Assembly: GCF_022458895.1 (NCBI RefSeq)
Contig: NZ_JAINFL010000005.1
Location: 496,001-560,000, forward strand
Reading direction: 5' to 3'
DNA: 64,000 bases
DNA from: Roseihalotalea indica
GTDB lineage: Bacteria; Bacteroidota; Bacteroidia; Cytophagales; Cyclobacteriaceae
A program made the translations under genes and the position numbers. Position 1 is the stretch's first letter; each line of letters begins with the position of its first letter. Shown here in pieces: positions 1 to 9,877 of this stretch. The notes under the pieces were generated by a model that was not told the DNA's origin, searched no databases, and worked only from the letters and a program-made list of their open reading frames with translations.

Positions 1-1
1 G

Positions 2-1201
2 ACCCGAGACCGACATTATGGTTACGGGCAGTGGTCGGGTAAATACTTTACCGTAATTGATACCGGAGGCTACGTGGCTAATTCAGACGACGTGTTTGAA
101 GAAGCCATCCGTAACCAAGTGCAACTGGCCCTTGATGAAGCCTCGGTGATCCTGTTTATGGTAGATGTGGAAACTGGGGTGACTGATCTGGATGAGTCAT
201 TTGCGAAAGAGCTACGAAGCACAGAGAAACCCATCTATATTATAGCCAACAAAGCGGATAATGCCGACCGCACCTTTCAGGCAGCAGAGTTTTATAGCTT
301 AGGCTTAGGTGAGGTTTTCGCTATTTCTTCAGCCAGCGGTAGCGGCACTGGAGATCTGCTTGATCAGGTGATTACCCATCTGGAATCAGAAGATGAGGAA
401 GACCCTGATGCGGGCATTCCCCGCCTAGCTATTCTGGGCCGGCCTAATGTGGGTAAATCTTCTTTCCTGAATGTACTGCTTGGGCAAGAGCGTAGCATCG
501 TAACGGACATTGCCGGTACCACGCGCGATGCGTTGCACTCTCATTACAACCTATATGGCAAAGAGTTTATTCTGATTGATACCGCCGGGCTGCGGAAGAA
601 AGCGAAAATATCGGATAATATTGAGTTCTATTCTACTATCCGTAGCGTACAGGCCCTACAGGAATCGGATATCTGTATTATTATGCTAGATGCCCAGCGC
701 GGTATGGAAGCACAAGATATGAGTATCGTGCAGTTAGCCCATAAGAACAAAAAAGGTATCCTGATTCTAGTTAACAAATGGGACTTGATTGACAAGGACA
801 CACATTCGGCAGAGCAATTCCGCAAGCGCATTTATGAGCGGCTGGGAGAATATAATTATATCCCGATTCTCTTTGTATCCATGCTGACCAAACAGCGGGT
901 GTATCAGGCCGTTGAGAAAGCCGCTGAAATTTACGAAAACCGCCAAAGCAAGATCAGCACTTCCCAACTTAATGATAAGTTATTGCCCGAGATCGAAAAA
1001 TATCCACCTCCGGCCGTGAAAGGTAAGTACATCAAAATCAAGTACATCACTCAATTGCCTACGAGTACTCCAGCCTTTGCCTTCTTCTGTAACCACCCTC
1101 AATACGTGAAGTCGGCCTACCAGCGCTACCTGGAAAACCGCCTCCGCGACCATTTTAACTTTGAAGGAGTGCCACTGCGGATATTCTTCAGGAAGAAATA
1201 G
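2..1201 (+). CDS. der: GTPase Der (EngA), 5'-truncated by window edge
   Basis: Double-GTPase of 50S ribosome assembly. The reading frame is open from base 2, so the gene starts outside the window; about 35 residues carrying the first P-loop are missing (399 of roughly 435 aa present). Visible in order: the first-domain G3 motif DTGG (near nt 60), its NKAD G4 motif (near nt 250), the second-domain P-loop GRPNVGKSS (near nt 437), its DTAG motif, the NKWD G4 motif (near nt 775) and the C-terminal KH-like domain ending in a basic tail. The internal GTG at 74 falls after the G3 motif and is not the start. It converges with the lipoprotein gene on the other strand with a 2-nt gap. Function follows from family knowledge; identification is secure. 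Confidence 0.97.
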   Translation, partial: TRDRHYGYGQWSGKYFTVIDTGGYVANSDDVFEEAIRNQVQLALDEASVILFMVDVETGVTDLDESFAKELRSTEKPIYIIANKADNADRTFQAAEFYSLGLGEVFAISSASGSGTGDLLDQVITHLESEDEEDPDAGIPRLAILGRPNVGKSSFLNVLLGQERSIVTDIAGTTRDALHSHYNLYGKEFILIDTAGLRKKAKISDNIEFYSTIRSVQALQESDICIIMLDAQRGMEAQDMSIVQLAHKNKKGILILVNKWDLIDKDTHSAEQFRKRIYERLGEYNYIPILFVSMLTKQRVYQAVEKAAEIYENRQSKISTSQLNDKLLPEIEKYPPPAVKGKYIKIKYITQLPTSTPAFAFFCNHPQYVKSAYQRYLENRLRDHFNFEGVPLRIFFRKK

Positions 1202-1203
1202 CA

Positions 1204-3744
1204 TTACTCCAGAGGCGGGGTGAATTCCCATATGGCATGTCCAGCTCCCTCAGTATAACAATACCCTTTACCATTTATTGAAAAACTCATTTCTACAAAG
1301 CCAGATAACTCTCCTTCAACGAACTCCCACGATTCAGCTGGTTTCCTGGATCTATACCATTCTTTCGTATATATAACACTAGCATAAGTAACTTCATCGA
1401 TAGTAAATCCATAGCTTATTTTATTAGGGATTTCTAATTGCCGCCAGCCATCGGTATCAGTGTCATATTCCCAAAACTGAGCTTCGTAATCTGATTCAAA
1501 ATAAGCTTTCGTTCCTCTACTGAAAAGATAGTAAGATGATGAGTAAAAAGAGTTTTCATTCTTTCGAACCCATTGATCATCGACCAATTCCCATAGTAAA
1601 CTTGAAACACCCACGAAAACTCTGTTCCCAACCGAAAAGCTATATCCCCTTCCCTGAAAAGGGAGATCAAATGTTCTAGTCCATTCATCCGTACTAGGGT
1701 CATATTTCCATAAGTCTCTTTTGCCCTCTGTACCGTCATCTTCATTTCCACCCCCAACATAACCTATTCCTTGAAACTGAAATGACACAGCGTCTACTCT
1801 TTTGCCACCGCCAAAATCAGCAATTTTTTTCCATTCATTTTTAGCCGGGTCAAACTCAAAAAACTCGCTCAGTGAACGATACTTATCATTTTCATCATAC
1901 CCCTTGCCCGTGCCCATATAGATTTTACCATTCATAGAAAAACCCGTATCACCATGCCCTGCGTGCCCAGGAGATTCACTCATTCTCTGCCAAGGATTAG
2001 TTAAAGTAACAATAGAAAACGAAATAACCTTTTCATTGATTTTTAGTGAAGAGGTGGTCGTGTCAGAATAAGTATTTCCGGTCTTACTCTCGATCCAAAC
2101 CTGATCTCCATCTTTTAGATTAAACCCTCCAGTAGTATACTTTTCGCCATTAATATAGATTGCGTTAGATAGATAACTATTCGTACTAAAATCAATAGAA
2201 CTGTAAGGCATTGGGTGAGCTAGCCCTGTGATAGTCACTGTATCCGAGTAATAGCTAGCGTTTCTTTTAGCGTTTTCAACTGAAGTAAAACTGAACTCAT
2301 CAGGAGTATAATCATCCGTCGTGATTTCAAATTCTCCCTGCATCGTATTAATAATTAAGGAAGCTGAAGATGGAGAGGCAAATGCCGGGCTAGATTTCAA
2401 CCGAACCGCTAACTGATCACCATTCTTTACCATCGTAGATTCACCAGAAACTTTGTTGCCATTCTTGATGAGTATTCCATCGATTACCAAAGCGGGAGTA
2501 GGATAGGGTAAGCCACTGACGGTGATGGTATTAGAAGTATAGAAAGAGTCGACTGCTACGTTTTTCAGCTCGGTAAAAATAAATTTATCCGGTACATAAT
2601 CATCAGTGACAACCTGAAACTGCTTTACCAGTGTGCCAATAGAGATGGAAGTAGTTGTTGTATCGGCATACGCATTGCTGGATATTAATTGTAGCTGTAC
2701 TTCATCGCCATTTTTGAGTTGCGTAACAGTATCTTCCATCAGCATCCCATTGAGCAGGATTTTACCCCCTTGCACTTTTGCATCAGAAGTACCGCCCTCC
2801 TTAAGCCCAGTAATAGTGACCACATTGGAAGTAAGGGTATCGTTTACGGCTACATCGGTTTGGATTTTGAAAGAGAAATCAACTGGAGTATCATCTTCGT
2901 CCTTGTTGAGGATGCCATCTCCATCACTGTCAACATATTGCTCAAAGTTGGGGATGGTGGCTTGCATACCCAATGCTTTGTATCGTTGTTCTAAATTAGT
3001 TCGGATTTGAGGCAAGTCGAGTTGCATCGCCTGTTCTCGGATTTGGTCTTTGTTTGTTTGGCTGTCTAGTAATCCATCTTCACGAAGATCGGTCATAATA
3101 TTGGCGACAAGTTCAGAAAGCTCGGCTACTGAATTGTTTCCTTGCAGAATAGCAGAAATAGCTAACAGGATAGCATTTTGATCACCATCTTGCGAAATAT
3201 CCAATTGTTCGGAATATATGAGACTATCTTGCTTAATACCAAACACCACCAATATCTCCTGTAACGCCTGAGCTTTTGCTTCACTAAAATTCTTTTCTTC
3301 TTCCTGAATAAGGTAGATCACTCTCGTTCGTTCCATGTGTGAGAGCAGATTGGCATTCACACCTGTGTTGTCTTCCAGATGGGTAAGGGCAAACAGGGTG
3401 AGTTGAGTGGCTGACTTTTCCCCTTTCACCTCATCAAAGTAAAAGCCATCAGCCAGCAACTGCATATAGGGAGACTGAATCTGAAGGTTTTTGATGCTGA
3501 AAGAACCTTTGTTATCAGCAATCTGCGTTGAGAAAACTTTGCCCGTAGTCGTAAGAGTACTATCTAATTCTGCAATAGTGATTGCCGTGCCGTTGATGAA
3601 GGGACCTTTCTGTACATAACCAGAAAGTTTAACTGTGATGATAGAATCAGTATCGGATGGCGAATTGGTAATTATTCCTTCATCCTCTTGGCAACTGACA
3701 ACGATGCCTAACCCCAGCATGAAGTAGAGTAGATATTTTTTCAT
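1204..3744 (-). CDS. QKGPFxNG-module lipoprotein A with kelch-like C-terminus
   Basis: Large predicted outer-membrane or surface lipoprotein, 846 aa from the ATG at 3744. An upstream in-frame extension to 3819 is rejected because a signal peptide with lipobox VVSC (Cys18) begins at 3744. Order of parts: residues ~40-270 form the shared module, with QKGPFING, YFDEVKGE, an S-H-M-E-R segment and an AILLAISAILQGN helix. Then comes a calcium-loop-like DSDGDGILNKDED (~272-285), three Ig-like repeats beginning with FSF(T)S-x-x-N-A/V (~290-580), and kelch/galactose-oxidase-like blades (~590-846; GYVGGGN, WEYD). It is the last and most downstream gene of three paralogues read leftwards, 47 nt after lipoprotein B. 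No enzyme motif was seen; substrate or ligand binding at the cell surface is inference. Confidence 0.85.
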   Translation of the reverse strand: MKKYLLYFMLGLGIVVSCQEDEGIITNSPSDTDSIITVKLSGYVQKGPFINGTAITIAELDSTLTTTGKVFSTQIADNKGSFSIKNLQIQSPYMQLLADGFYFDEVKGEKSATQLTLFALTHLEDNTGVNANLLSHMERTRVIYLIQEEEKNFSEAKAQALQEILVVFGIKQDSLIYSEQLDISQDGDQNAILLAISAILQGNNSVAELSELVANIMTDLREDGLLDSQTNKDQIREQAMQLDLPQIRTNLEQRYKALGMQATIPNFEQYVDSDGDGILNKDEDDTPVDFSFKIQTDVAVNDTLTSNVVTITGLKEGGTSDAKVQGGKILLNGMLMEDTVTQLKNGDEVQLQLISSNAYADTTTTSISIGTLVKQFQVVTDDYVPDKFIFTELKNVAVDSFYTSNTITVSGLPYPTPALVIDGILIKNGNKVSGESTMVKNGDQLAVRLKSSPAFASPSSASLIINTMQGEFEITTDDYTPDEFSFTSVENAKRNASYYSDTVTITGLAHPMPYSSIDFSTNSYLSNAIYINGEKYTTGGFNLKDGDQVWIESKTGNTYSDTTTSSLKINEKVISFSIVTLTNPWQRMSESPGHAGHGDTGFSMNGKIYMGTGKGYDENDKYRSLSEFFEFDPAKNEWKKIADFGGGKRVDAVSFQFQGIGYVGGGNEDDGTEGKRDLWKYDPSTDEWTRTFDLPFQGRGYSFSVGNRVFVGVSSLLWELVDDQWVRKNENSFYSSSYYLFSRGTKAYFESDYEAQFWEYDTDTDGWRQLEIPNKISYGFTIDEVTYASVIYTKEWYRSRKPAESWEFVEGELSGFVEMSFSINGKGYCYTEGAGHAIWEFTPPLE

Positions 3745-3791
3745 TCTATTATTTTTGGGTTTTGAAGACTGTTGAGTAAGAATGTAGGTAG

Positions 3792-6425
3792 TTATTCCTG
3801 AGGTGGAGTATATTCCCAAAGTTCGGTCACATTTAGGTAGTTTTTGTAACTCTTAGCATAGATTTTATTATTGAATGAGGATATGCTAAAACCTGAATCT
3901 TGAAACAGATCATCTTCTGAAAGAATCCAAGAGTTGCCAACGGGATCATATACTTGAAATTGATGCATATCGTAGTAAAAGCTCACATATGCTTTACTGT
4001 TTATCACACAACTGGTAGCTCTACCGGCATATTGCGGCTCAGGAACTTCAGCTTTCAGTATCCATTGATCGGTATAAGGGTTGTATTCGTACATGTCAGG
4101 AGCATACTCAGGTGTATGTAATGTTAAATTACCTGCCAATAAATAACCTTTTTCATTGATGGAAAAGCTAGTAGCATTATGCCTTCGCTCTCCAGGAAAG
4201 TCAGCTTTCTGTATCCATTGGTTGGTAGTGGGGTCATATTCCCAAAATTCATTTGTAAGGCTATTGATATTCTCTTCATCATATCCAGGAACACCTGTTA
4301 AATAATTAATGTGTTTACCTGTTCCAATATATCCTTTATCACCTATTGTGAATGCAGTTGCTCCTGCTAAATTATTGCCTGGAAAATCCGCCTTTCGTGT
4401 CCATGTATTCGACTTTGGGTTGTATGCCCAAAAATCTCGGTAAGCCTTATCGGGATTAGAACCCAACCCGTAAAAGGCTATGTCACCAATAGAGAAGCTG
4501 ATCATTTCGGCTCTGAAATATTGGAATTCGTCAGGAAATACTGACGGAATAGTTTGCCAAGTATCCTGTGTAAAGCTGTAAATAAATACTTGGGAGAGAG
4601 AGGGCGCAATTGCTATTAAATTATCGTTTACAACTAATGAATAGTAAGCACCTTCAGGGATATCAGCTTTCTTTTGCCAAGGATTTAAACCGGTAGTAAT
4701 GCTTATGGTATGGTAAGAAGCACCAATTTGAATAGAACTACTCAACGCTGTCTCATAGTCAGAACTAGCAGTAAGCTTTACAGCAATCTGGTCGCCACTG
4801 ATTACAAGGGCATTAGTGCCAGATAATTTACCGTTGATAAGTAATGTGCCCCGGTCAATATCGATTGGCGTAGGATGGGGAAGACCAGAAATAGTAATAG
4901 GTTCAGACGTATATACGGAATCTCTTTTTGCATTCTTAATAGAAGTGAAACTAAATTCATCCGGAGTATAATTATCGGTCGTTAATTGGAAAGGAGCTTC
5001 AATACCATTGATGCTCAGGATAGACGAGGTAGAAGAATAGTACTCCTGATGTGAGAGAAGTTTAATCGCCAGTTTGTCCCCAGTAATTATGGACGTTGTA
5101 TCAGTAGTTAATTCAATGCCATTTTTCACTATAATACCGTTATCAATAGTTGTGGGCGTAGGATAAGGAAGTCCCCTGACGGTAATGGTATCGGAAGTAT
5201 ACCATGAATCTACCGCTACATCTTTCTGGTTCATAAAGCTGATGGCTTCTGGCAAATAGTCATCAGTAATCACCGTAAAGTTTCGTGTAAGAGTACCAAT
5301 GCTCAGTGATGCAACTGTCGTATCGGCATACTGACTGCTTGAAGTGATTTGTAGTTTGATATTATCTCCATTGCGGACTTGTACTACCGAGTCCTGCATG
5401 GCTTTTCCATTAATGAACAGTGTAGATTGGGTAGCATGTGCATCGGAAGCACCTTCTTCTTTAAGGCCGGTAAGGGTAATTTCATTGGAAAATAATTCCG
5501 TACTCGTTGCGACATTTTCTTGACTGGTAAAACTAAACTCCTCGGGCGTATCATCTTCGTCTTTGTTCAGAATCCCGTCCCCATCGCTGTCAATGTATTG
5601 TTCAAAATTTGGGATGGTGACTTCTACTCCCAGGTCTGCATAACGTTGTACCAGATTTTTCCTGATTTGAGGTAAATCAAGCGATATGGATTGCTTCTTT
5701 AATTGGGCAGGAATCGTTTCACTATTTAATTGCCCATCTTCCCGTAAGTCGGTAACCAGATTGGCTAAAAGCTCAGAAAGTTCTGCCACGCTGTTGTTTC
5801 CTTGTAAGATTGCTGAAATTGCCAAGAGAATAGCATTATGATCGCCATCCTGAGAGATGTCTAAGTGTTCGGAGGACACCAGACTATCCTGGGTAATGCC
5901 AAATGCAGTGAGAATTTCCTGCTGGGCCTGTTGTTTTGCCTGCTCAAACTCCTGTTCTTCTTCCTGCATCAGGTAAATAACCCGGTTGCGTTCCAGATGA
6001 GAAAGCAGGTTTACATTAACAGTGCTGGCATCGGAAATATCGGCCAGGGCAAACAGGGTAAGCTGGGCCGATGACTTTTCCCCTTTCACTTCATCAAAAT
6101 AAAAACCATCAGCCTGCAACTGTACATACTTTGATTGAATAGGAATCTCTTTTAAGCTAAATGAGCCCTTATTGTCGGCAATTTGCGTGGTAAAGTTTTT
6201 GCCGGTAGGAATAAGCTTTTCATTCAGTTCAGAAAGAGTAATGGCTGTACCATTAATAAATGGACCTTTTTGTACGTAGCCTTTCAGGTCAATGGCTACG
6301 GAAGAATCAGTAGCTATGGAATCTTTAACAACAGGCGGCGTGATGGTTTCTTCGTCTTCTTGGCAACAAAGAAAAAAGCACAGTGAACTGATAATGATAA
6401 GTATATTCGCACTATTTCGCAGCAT
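3792..6425 (-). CDS. QKGPFxNG-module lipoprotein B with kelch-like C-terminus
   Basis: Paralogue of the flanking lipoproteins, 877 aa. The N-terminus is a hydrophobic signal segment ending in two cysteines (20 and 21), a slightly atypical lipobox. Parts in order: the shared QKGPFING module (~50-270), the Asp-rich loop DSDGDGILNKDED, Ig-like repeats (~290-580; each opens with an E-F-S-F-T-type strand and ends near a TDDYTPDE-type linker), then kelch-like blades (~585-877; YIGTGKH, WEYDPTTNQW). The gene starts 10 nt after lipoprotein C stops, so the two are surely co-transcribed. The first ~600 residues align almost block for block with lipoprotein A, while the kelch regions are more diverged. 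Function is unknown; surface exposure is inferred from the lipid anchor and propeller. Confidence 0.87.
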   Translation of the reverse strand: MLRNSANILIIISSLCFFLCCQEDEETITPPVVKDSIATDSSVAIDLKGYVQKGPFINGTAITLSELNEKLIPTGKNFTTQIADNKGSFSLKEIPIQSKYVQLQADGFYFDEVKGEKSSAQLTLFALADISDASTVNVNLLSHLERNRVIYLMQEEEQEFEQAKQQAQQEILTAFGITQDSLVSSEHLDISQDGDHNAILLAISAILQGNNSVAELSELLANLVTDLREDGQLNSETIPAQLKKQSISLDLPQIRKNLVQRYADLGVEVTIPNFEQYIDSDGDGILNKDEDDTPEEFSFTSQENVATSTELFSNEITLTGLKEEGASDAHATQSTLFINGKAMQDSVVQVRNGDNIKLQITSSSQYADTTVASLSIGTLTRNFTVITDDYLPEAISFMNQKDVAVDSWYTSDTITVRGLPYPTPTTIDNGIIVKNGIELTTDTTSIITGDKLAIKLLSHQEYYSSTSSILSINGIEAPFQLTTDNYTPDEFSFTSIKNAKRDSVYTSEPITISGLPHPTPIDIDRGTLLINGKLSGTNALVISGDQIAVKLTASSDYETALSSSIQIGASYHTISITTGLNPWQKKADIPEGAYYSLVVNDNLIAIAPSLSQVFIYSFTQDTWQTIPSVFPDEFQYFRAEMISFSIGDIAFYGLGSNPDKAYRDFWAYNPKSNTWTRKADFPGNNLAGATAFTIGDKGYIGTGKHINYLTGVPGYDEENINSLTNEFWEYDPTTNQWIQKADFPGERRHNATSFSINEKGYLLAGNLTLHTPEYAPDMYEYNPYTDQWILKAEVPEPQYAGRATSCVINSKAYVSFYYDMHQFQVYDPVGNSWILSEDDLFQDSGFSISSFNNKIYAKSYKNYLNVTELWEYTPPQE

Positions 6426-6435
6426 GTTTCTGACT

Positions 6436-8649
6436 TTATGGATTTACTTTAATTTGTCTAGTCTTAGTTGGTATGTCAGAACCAAACTCATAGTACTCTA
6501 TGGTCATGGTTTGCTTGCTATCAAGCATTATTGCTAAATCTATATCAGTATCACTGACGTTAAAAGTTTGAGGAACGTTTGCATAAGAAAAGAACCCAGG
6601 AGTGTCAGAGTAGGCAAACTTTCCTCTTATAATAATTTTTAATCTGCCATTTTCAGGAACATTTGCAGTTAAGCTGTAGTATATGGTTCTTGAATTATTA
6701 TCCAGGGCTTTGATTGTGTTATTACTATCTGATAAAATATTTTTGCCATACTCAGACGAAGAAGGATATAGAATTGGTTTGGTAAACTTAAAGCCGGTGT
6801 TTCCTTTAAAAGTATCTACGTATTCTTCGTAGTTATTAAATGTTGTAGTAATTCCCAATTCTCTATACTTATCAATAACTTTACTGCGGATATCATCTAA
6901 ATGAATATAAACTGCATTATTAATAAGGCTTGACCCTAACGCACTGTCGTCTAACGTACCGTCTGTTTCCAAATCTTCAGCAATATTAGTCAATAATTCC
7001 TGAATTGTGCCAGTGCTTTCATACCCCTGGAGCACAGCAGAAATAGCAAGTAACATTCTACCTTCACGAGTATTTTGAGTAATGTCAAAATACTCAGCCG
7101 GAATACTAACTTCTTCGGTTATTTCAAAAATGGCAAGCACTTCTTTCAACGCCTGCTGTTTTGCTTCAGTAAATGTCTTGCCATTCTTAACAAGATAAGC
7201 TATTCTACGATGTTCCAGATGAGTTAATACATTGACGTTGGCTGATGTAGAAGAGGATAAATCAGTATAGCCCACCAAATTTAATTCACTGTCTGAAGTG
7301 TTGCCACTTATCAGGTTGTAATAATACCCTTTTCCTTCCATTAGTACCCAAGGATAATGCTGCTCGATATTATTAATGCTGTATGTCCCTTGACTATCCG
7401 TAGTTTTAGTATTGAATGTTCTATTGGTTTTGGCAAGGGTTGAGTCTACTTCGGTGAATGTAAGGGAGGAACCGTTTGTAAATGGACCTTGCTGAATTAC
7501 ACCAGCCATGGAGGTGGTCCATGGGTAAGCTTGTACGAGTACGGAGAAAGCCGTGCTATAGTCACCTACTTGTAGAGATGCAGTGACCGCCTCATTCCAG
7601 TTTACAGAGGATTGCAAATCAATTTTTAATGAGTCACCACTCACTACATATGTTGTATCGCCCTCAATCAGTTGCCCGTTTTTATAAAGTTTTCCATTAG
7701 TAATTTTAGCAATGGCAGGGTAGGGAAGGCCAGAAATAATTACTGACTCTGATTGGTAAGCAATATTTCTTAGGGCATTTTCTACTGAGGAAAAAACGAA
7801 TTCATCCGGCAGGTTGTCATCATCTTTGTTAAGCACCCCGTCACCGTCACTGTCTACAAACTGCTCAAAGTTGGGAATTGATGCTTCTACTTCTAGCGAT
7901 GTATAGCGAGTTTGCAAGTTTTGTCTTACCTGGTTTAAATCAAGATTGATGGAGTTGTGTATTAATCTGGCTTTCAGTTGCTCTTCATCTAACGTTCCGT
8001 CTTCCCGCAAGTCTGTAGTAATGTCAGCGAGTAGTTCTGAAAGCTCGGCCACCGTTTGATTACCCTGTAAGATAGCTGAGATTGCTAAGAGAATGGCGTT
8101 GTCATCTCCTTCCTGGGAAATATCCAGTAACTCAGAACTGGTCATTCCATCTCGTTCAATGCCGAAGATGGCGAGAATTTCCTGTTGGGCTTGTTTTTTT
8201 GCTTCTGTAAAGCTAATCCCTTGGTTGATTAGGTACATTACCCGGCCTTTTTCCAGATGAGATAGCACATTGACATTGATATTGGCATCTTCAGAAACAT
8301 CCGCTAGAGCAAATAGGGTAAGCTGAGCTGCCGACTTTTCGCCTTTCACCTCGTCAAAGTAAAAGCCACTGGCCATCAGTTGAAGGTTCGTATAATCTAA
8401 CTGACTAGTTTTTATGAAGAAGGAGCCTTTGTTATCAGTAATCTGGGTGGTGAAGGTTTTGCCGGTAGCAGCCAGAGAATCATCCAGTTCAGTAATGATA
8501 ATAGATGTGCCATTAATAAATGGGCCTTTTTGAACGTAGCCATTAATATTTATAGGATTGGAAGAGGTATTAGAGATAATTTCATCCTCACGACAACCTA
8601 ACAGGAAGATAATGGCGGTAAGTAAAAAGACGGGAAGTAATTTTTTCAT
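6436..8649 (-). CDS. QKGPFxNG-module lipoprotein C with two module copies
   Basis: First gene of the leftward three-gene array; 737 aa from the ATG at 8649 (signal peptide with lipobox LLGC, Cys19; a start at 8676 would put nine polar residues before it). Unlike its neighbours it carries the module twice: copy 1 at ~30-270 (QKGPFING, YFDEVKGE, AILLAISAILQGN) and a more diverged copy 2 at ~385-625 (QQGPFTNG, an N-V-N-V-L-T-H-L-E segment, MLLAISAVLQGY). They are separated by one Asp-rich loop and one Ig-like repeat. There is no kelch region; the last ~110 residues form a different β-rich tail. A perfect -7 box and an inverted repeat lie just upstream. Molecular function is not known. Confidence 0.87.
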   Translation of the reverse strand: MKKLLPVFLLTAIIFLLGCREDEIISNTSSNPININGYVQKGPFINGTSIIITELDDSLAATGKTFTTQITDNKGSFFIKTSQLDYTNLQLMASGFYFDEVKGEKSAAQLTLFALADVSEDANINVNVLSHLEKGRVMYLINQGISFTEAKKQAQQEILAIFGIERDGMTSSELLDISQEGDDNAILLAISAILQGNQTVAELSELLADITTDLREDGTLDEEQLKARLIHNSINLDLNQVRQNLQTRYTSLEVEASIPNFEQFVDSDGDGVLNKDDDNLPDEFVFSSVENALRNIAYQSESVIISGLPYPAIAKITNGKLYKNGQLIEGDTTYVVSGDSLKIDLQSSVNWNEAVTASLQVGDYSTAFSVLVQAYPWTTSMAGVIQQGPFTNGSSLTFTEVDSTLAKTNRTFNTKTTDSQGTYSINNIEQHYPWVLMEGKGYYYNLISGNTSDSELNLVGYTDLSSSTSANVNVLTHLEHRRIAYLVKNGKTFTEAKQQALKEVLAIFEITEEVSIPAEYFDITQNTREGRMLLAISAVLQGYESTGTIQELLTNIAEDLETDGTLDDSALGSSLINNAVYIHLDDIRSKVIDKYRELGITTTFNNYEEYVDTFKGNTGFKFTKPILYPSSSEYGKNILSDSNNTIKALDNNSRTIYYSLTANVPENGRLKIIIRGKFAYSDTPGFFSYANVPQTFNVSDTDIDLAIMLDSKQTMTIEYYEFGSDIPTKTRQIKVNP

Positions 8650-8673
8650 CCGATCGGTAAAATTTCTATAAGA

Positions 8674-8681
8674 CAAAATTA
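8674..8681 (-). promoter_or_regulatory. -7 promoter box of the lipoprotein array
   Basis: Read on the minus strand the bases are TAATTTTG, a full match to the Bacteroidota -7 consensus TAnnTTTG, 25 nt upstream of the ATG at 8649. No clear TTG -33 box was found at the usual distance. The box sits between the arms of an inverted repeat (ATCGGTAA at 8653-8660, TTACCGAT at 8679-8686), which may be an operator or a 5'-UTR hairpin. Confidence 0.4.
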
Positions 8682-8759
8682 CCGATTGAACCTTCCTGCC
8701 CTATGACAGATATGAATAAATCTTACATATGACTTATTTAATATGAAATATGATTATAT

Positions 8760-9788
8760 TTATTTGTGGGCTTCTTCATAATGTGTCTTGAGGGTGTTGT
8801 CTCCCCAGTCATTTTGTAAATCACGGACGATGGTGTGAATGTGGTTGGCGTTGTTTTGAGTGTTATCGTATTCAATGACAAAACCCTCATTTTGAATGCG
8901 GTAATAATGTGGATCGCCTATCTCCAGTCCACCGGCCCAGCCGAAATGAATCTCGTCTAATCCGGAATCTTTTACATTTTGTAAAGCGGCATCAGCTACC
9001 TCTGTCCGGTGAACATTATAGTATAGCTCAATCAATTGCATCAGTATTGATTGCTGCTCGGTAGTCATATCCCTGTAAGCTATTCCCGTTGGGGCGTCTA
9101 CCTGGGCTTGGCGCTCGGTACCCGTGACAATCTCCGGATAAGCTTCCTCAGCAATTAAAGCAGTTTTTAACTGATCAGAATCCAGCAATTTTACTAATTC
9201 CCGGCCCAGGTCTTCTTCCGGTTGAAGTACCCGCCAGCCCTCTTTAGGCCCGCTCGGAACTTTTCCAGGGTTGGCACCAAAAAAAGTGGGGGTTGCCGAA
9301 ATAATCTCGTTGGAAAGAGATGAAAAGTTGAGCGAAAGGTGATGCCCCTCTAGTCGCCATCCCCAGGCTTCCCCCGGTTGTGGGTTGCCAAATATGGTGA
9401 AATAATAATTTTCCGGGTCGCGGTAGGTATCATTATCTGGGCGGTTCTCAACGTACCGTAATACATTTTCCAGGGCCATTACATTTTTAGCTTTGGTGAG
9501 TCCCTGTTCGCTCAGTGAAAGCTCAAGCAGGTGCATTGCCGCCTGTTGCTGGTCTTCGCCCATCGCTTTGAGGGGTAATCCTTTCCGGTCGCGAGGGGTG
9601 TAATGCCAGTTGTAACGCTCATCGTCATCTAATTCAAACGAAAGTTGCTGTAGTTGAGCATCGTCTAGGGTTTCCAGAAATTGCTGAACCGCCTCTACCA
9701 AAGCAACTTCTTTGGGTGAAGGAGCAACGCCAATAAAGAACAGCGAACCACTTAGTGTCAAGAGAACTAAAAAAATAGCGGGTTTCAT
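8760..9788 (-). CDS. DUF3500 family exported protein
   Basis: 342 aa from the ATG at 9788; the upstream in-frame ATG at 9815 would prepend nine residues before a clear signal peptide (MKPAIFLVLLTLSG). Family signs are the HYTPRDRKGLPL segment, repeated acidic/Trp motifs (AWGWRLEGHHLSLN) and a terminal YYRIQNEGFVIEYDN block, all typical of DUF3500 proteins of Bacteroidota and Planctomycetes. These have no established biochemical role. It lies between the lipoprotein array and a divergent sugar epimerase gene (90 nt apart) and is probably its own transcription unit. Confidence 0.85.
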   Translation of the reverse strand: MKPAIFLVLLTLSGSLFFIGVAPSPKEVALVEAVQQFLETLDDAQLQQLSFELDDDERYNWHYTPRDRKGLPLKAMGEDQQQAAMHLLELSLSEQGLTKAKNVMALENVLRYVENRPDNDTYRDPENYYFTIFGNPQPGEAWGWRLEGHHLSLNFSSLSNEIISATPTFFGANPGKVPSGPKEGWRVLQPEEDLGRELVKLLDSDQLKTALIAEEAYPEIVTGTERQAQVDAPTGIAYRDMTTEQQSILMQLIELYYNVHRTEVADAALQNVKDSGLDEIHFGWAGGLEIGDPHYYRIQNEGFVIEYDNTQNNANHIHTIVRDLQNDWGDNTLKTHYEEAHK

Positions 9789-9877
9789 AGAGTAGGTTGT
9801 TGGATGAATGATCAATTAAGGTAAGGATATTTACATTTTTTTGGTAATTTTTCCGCCGAACTTTGAATATACAACCT

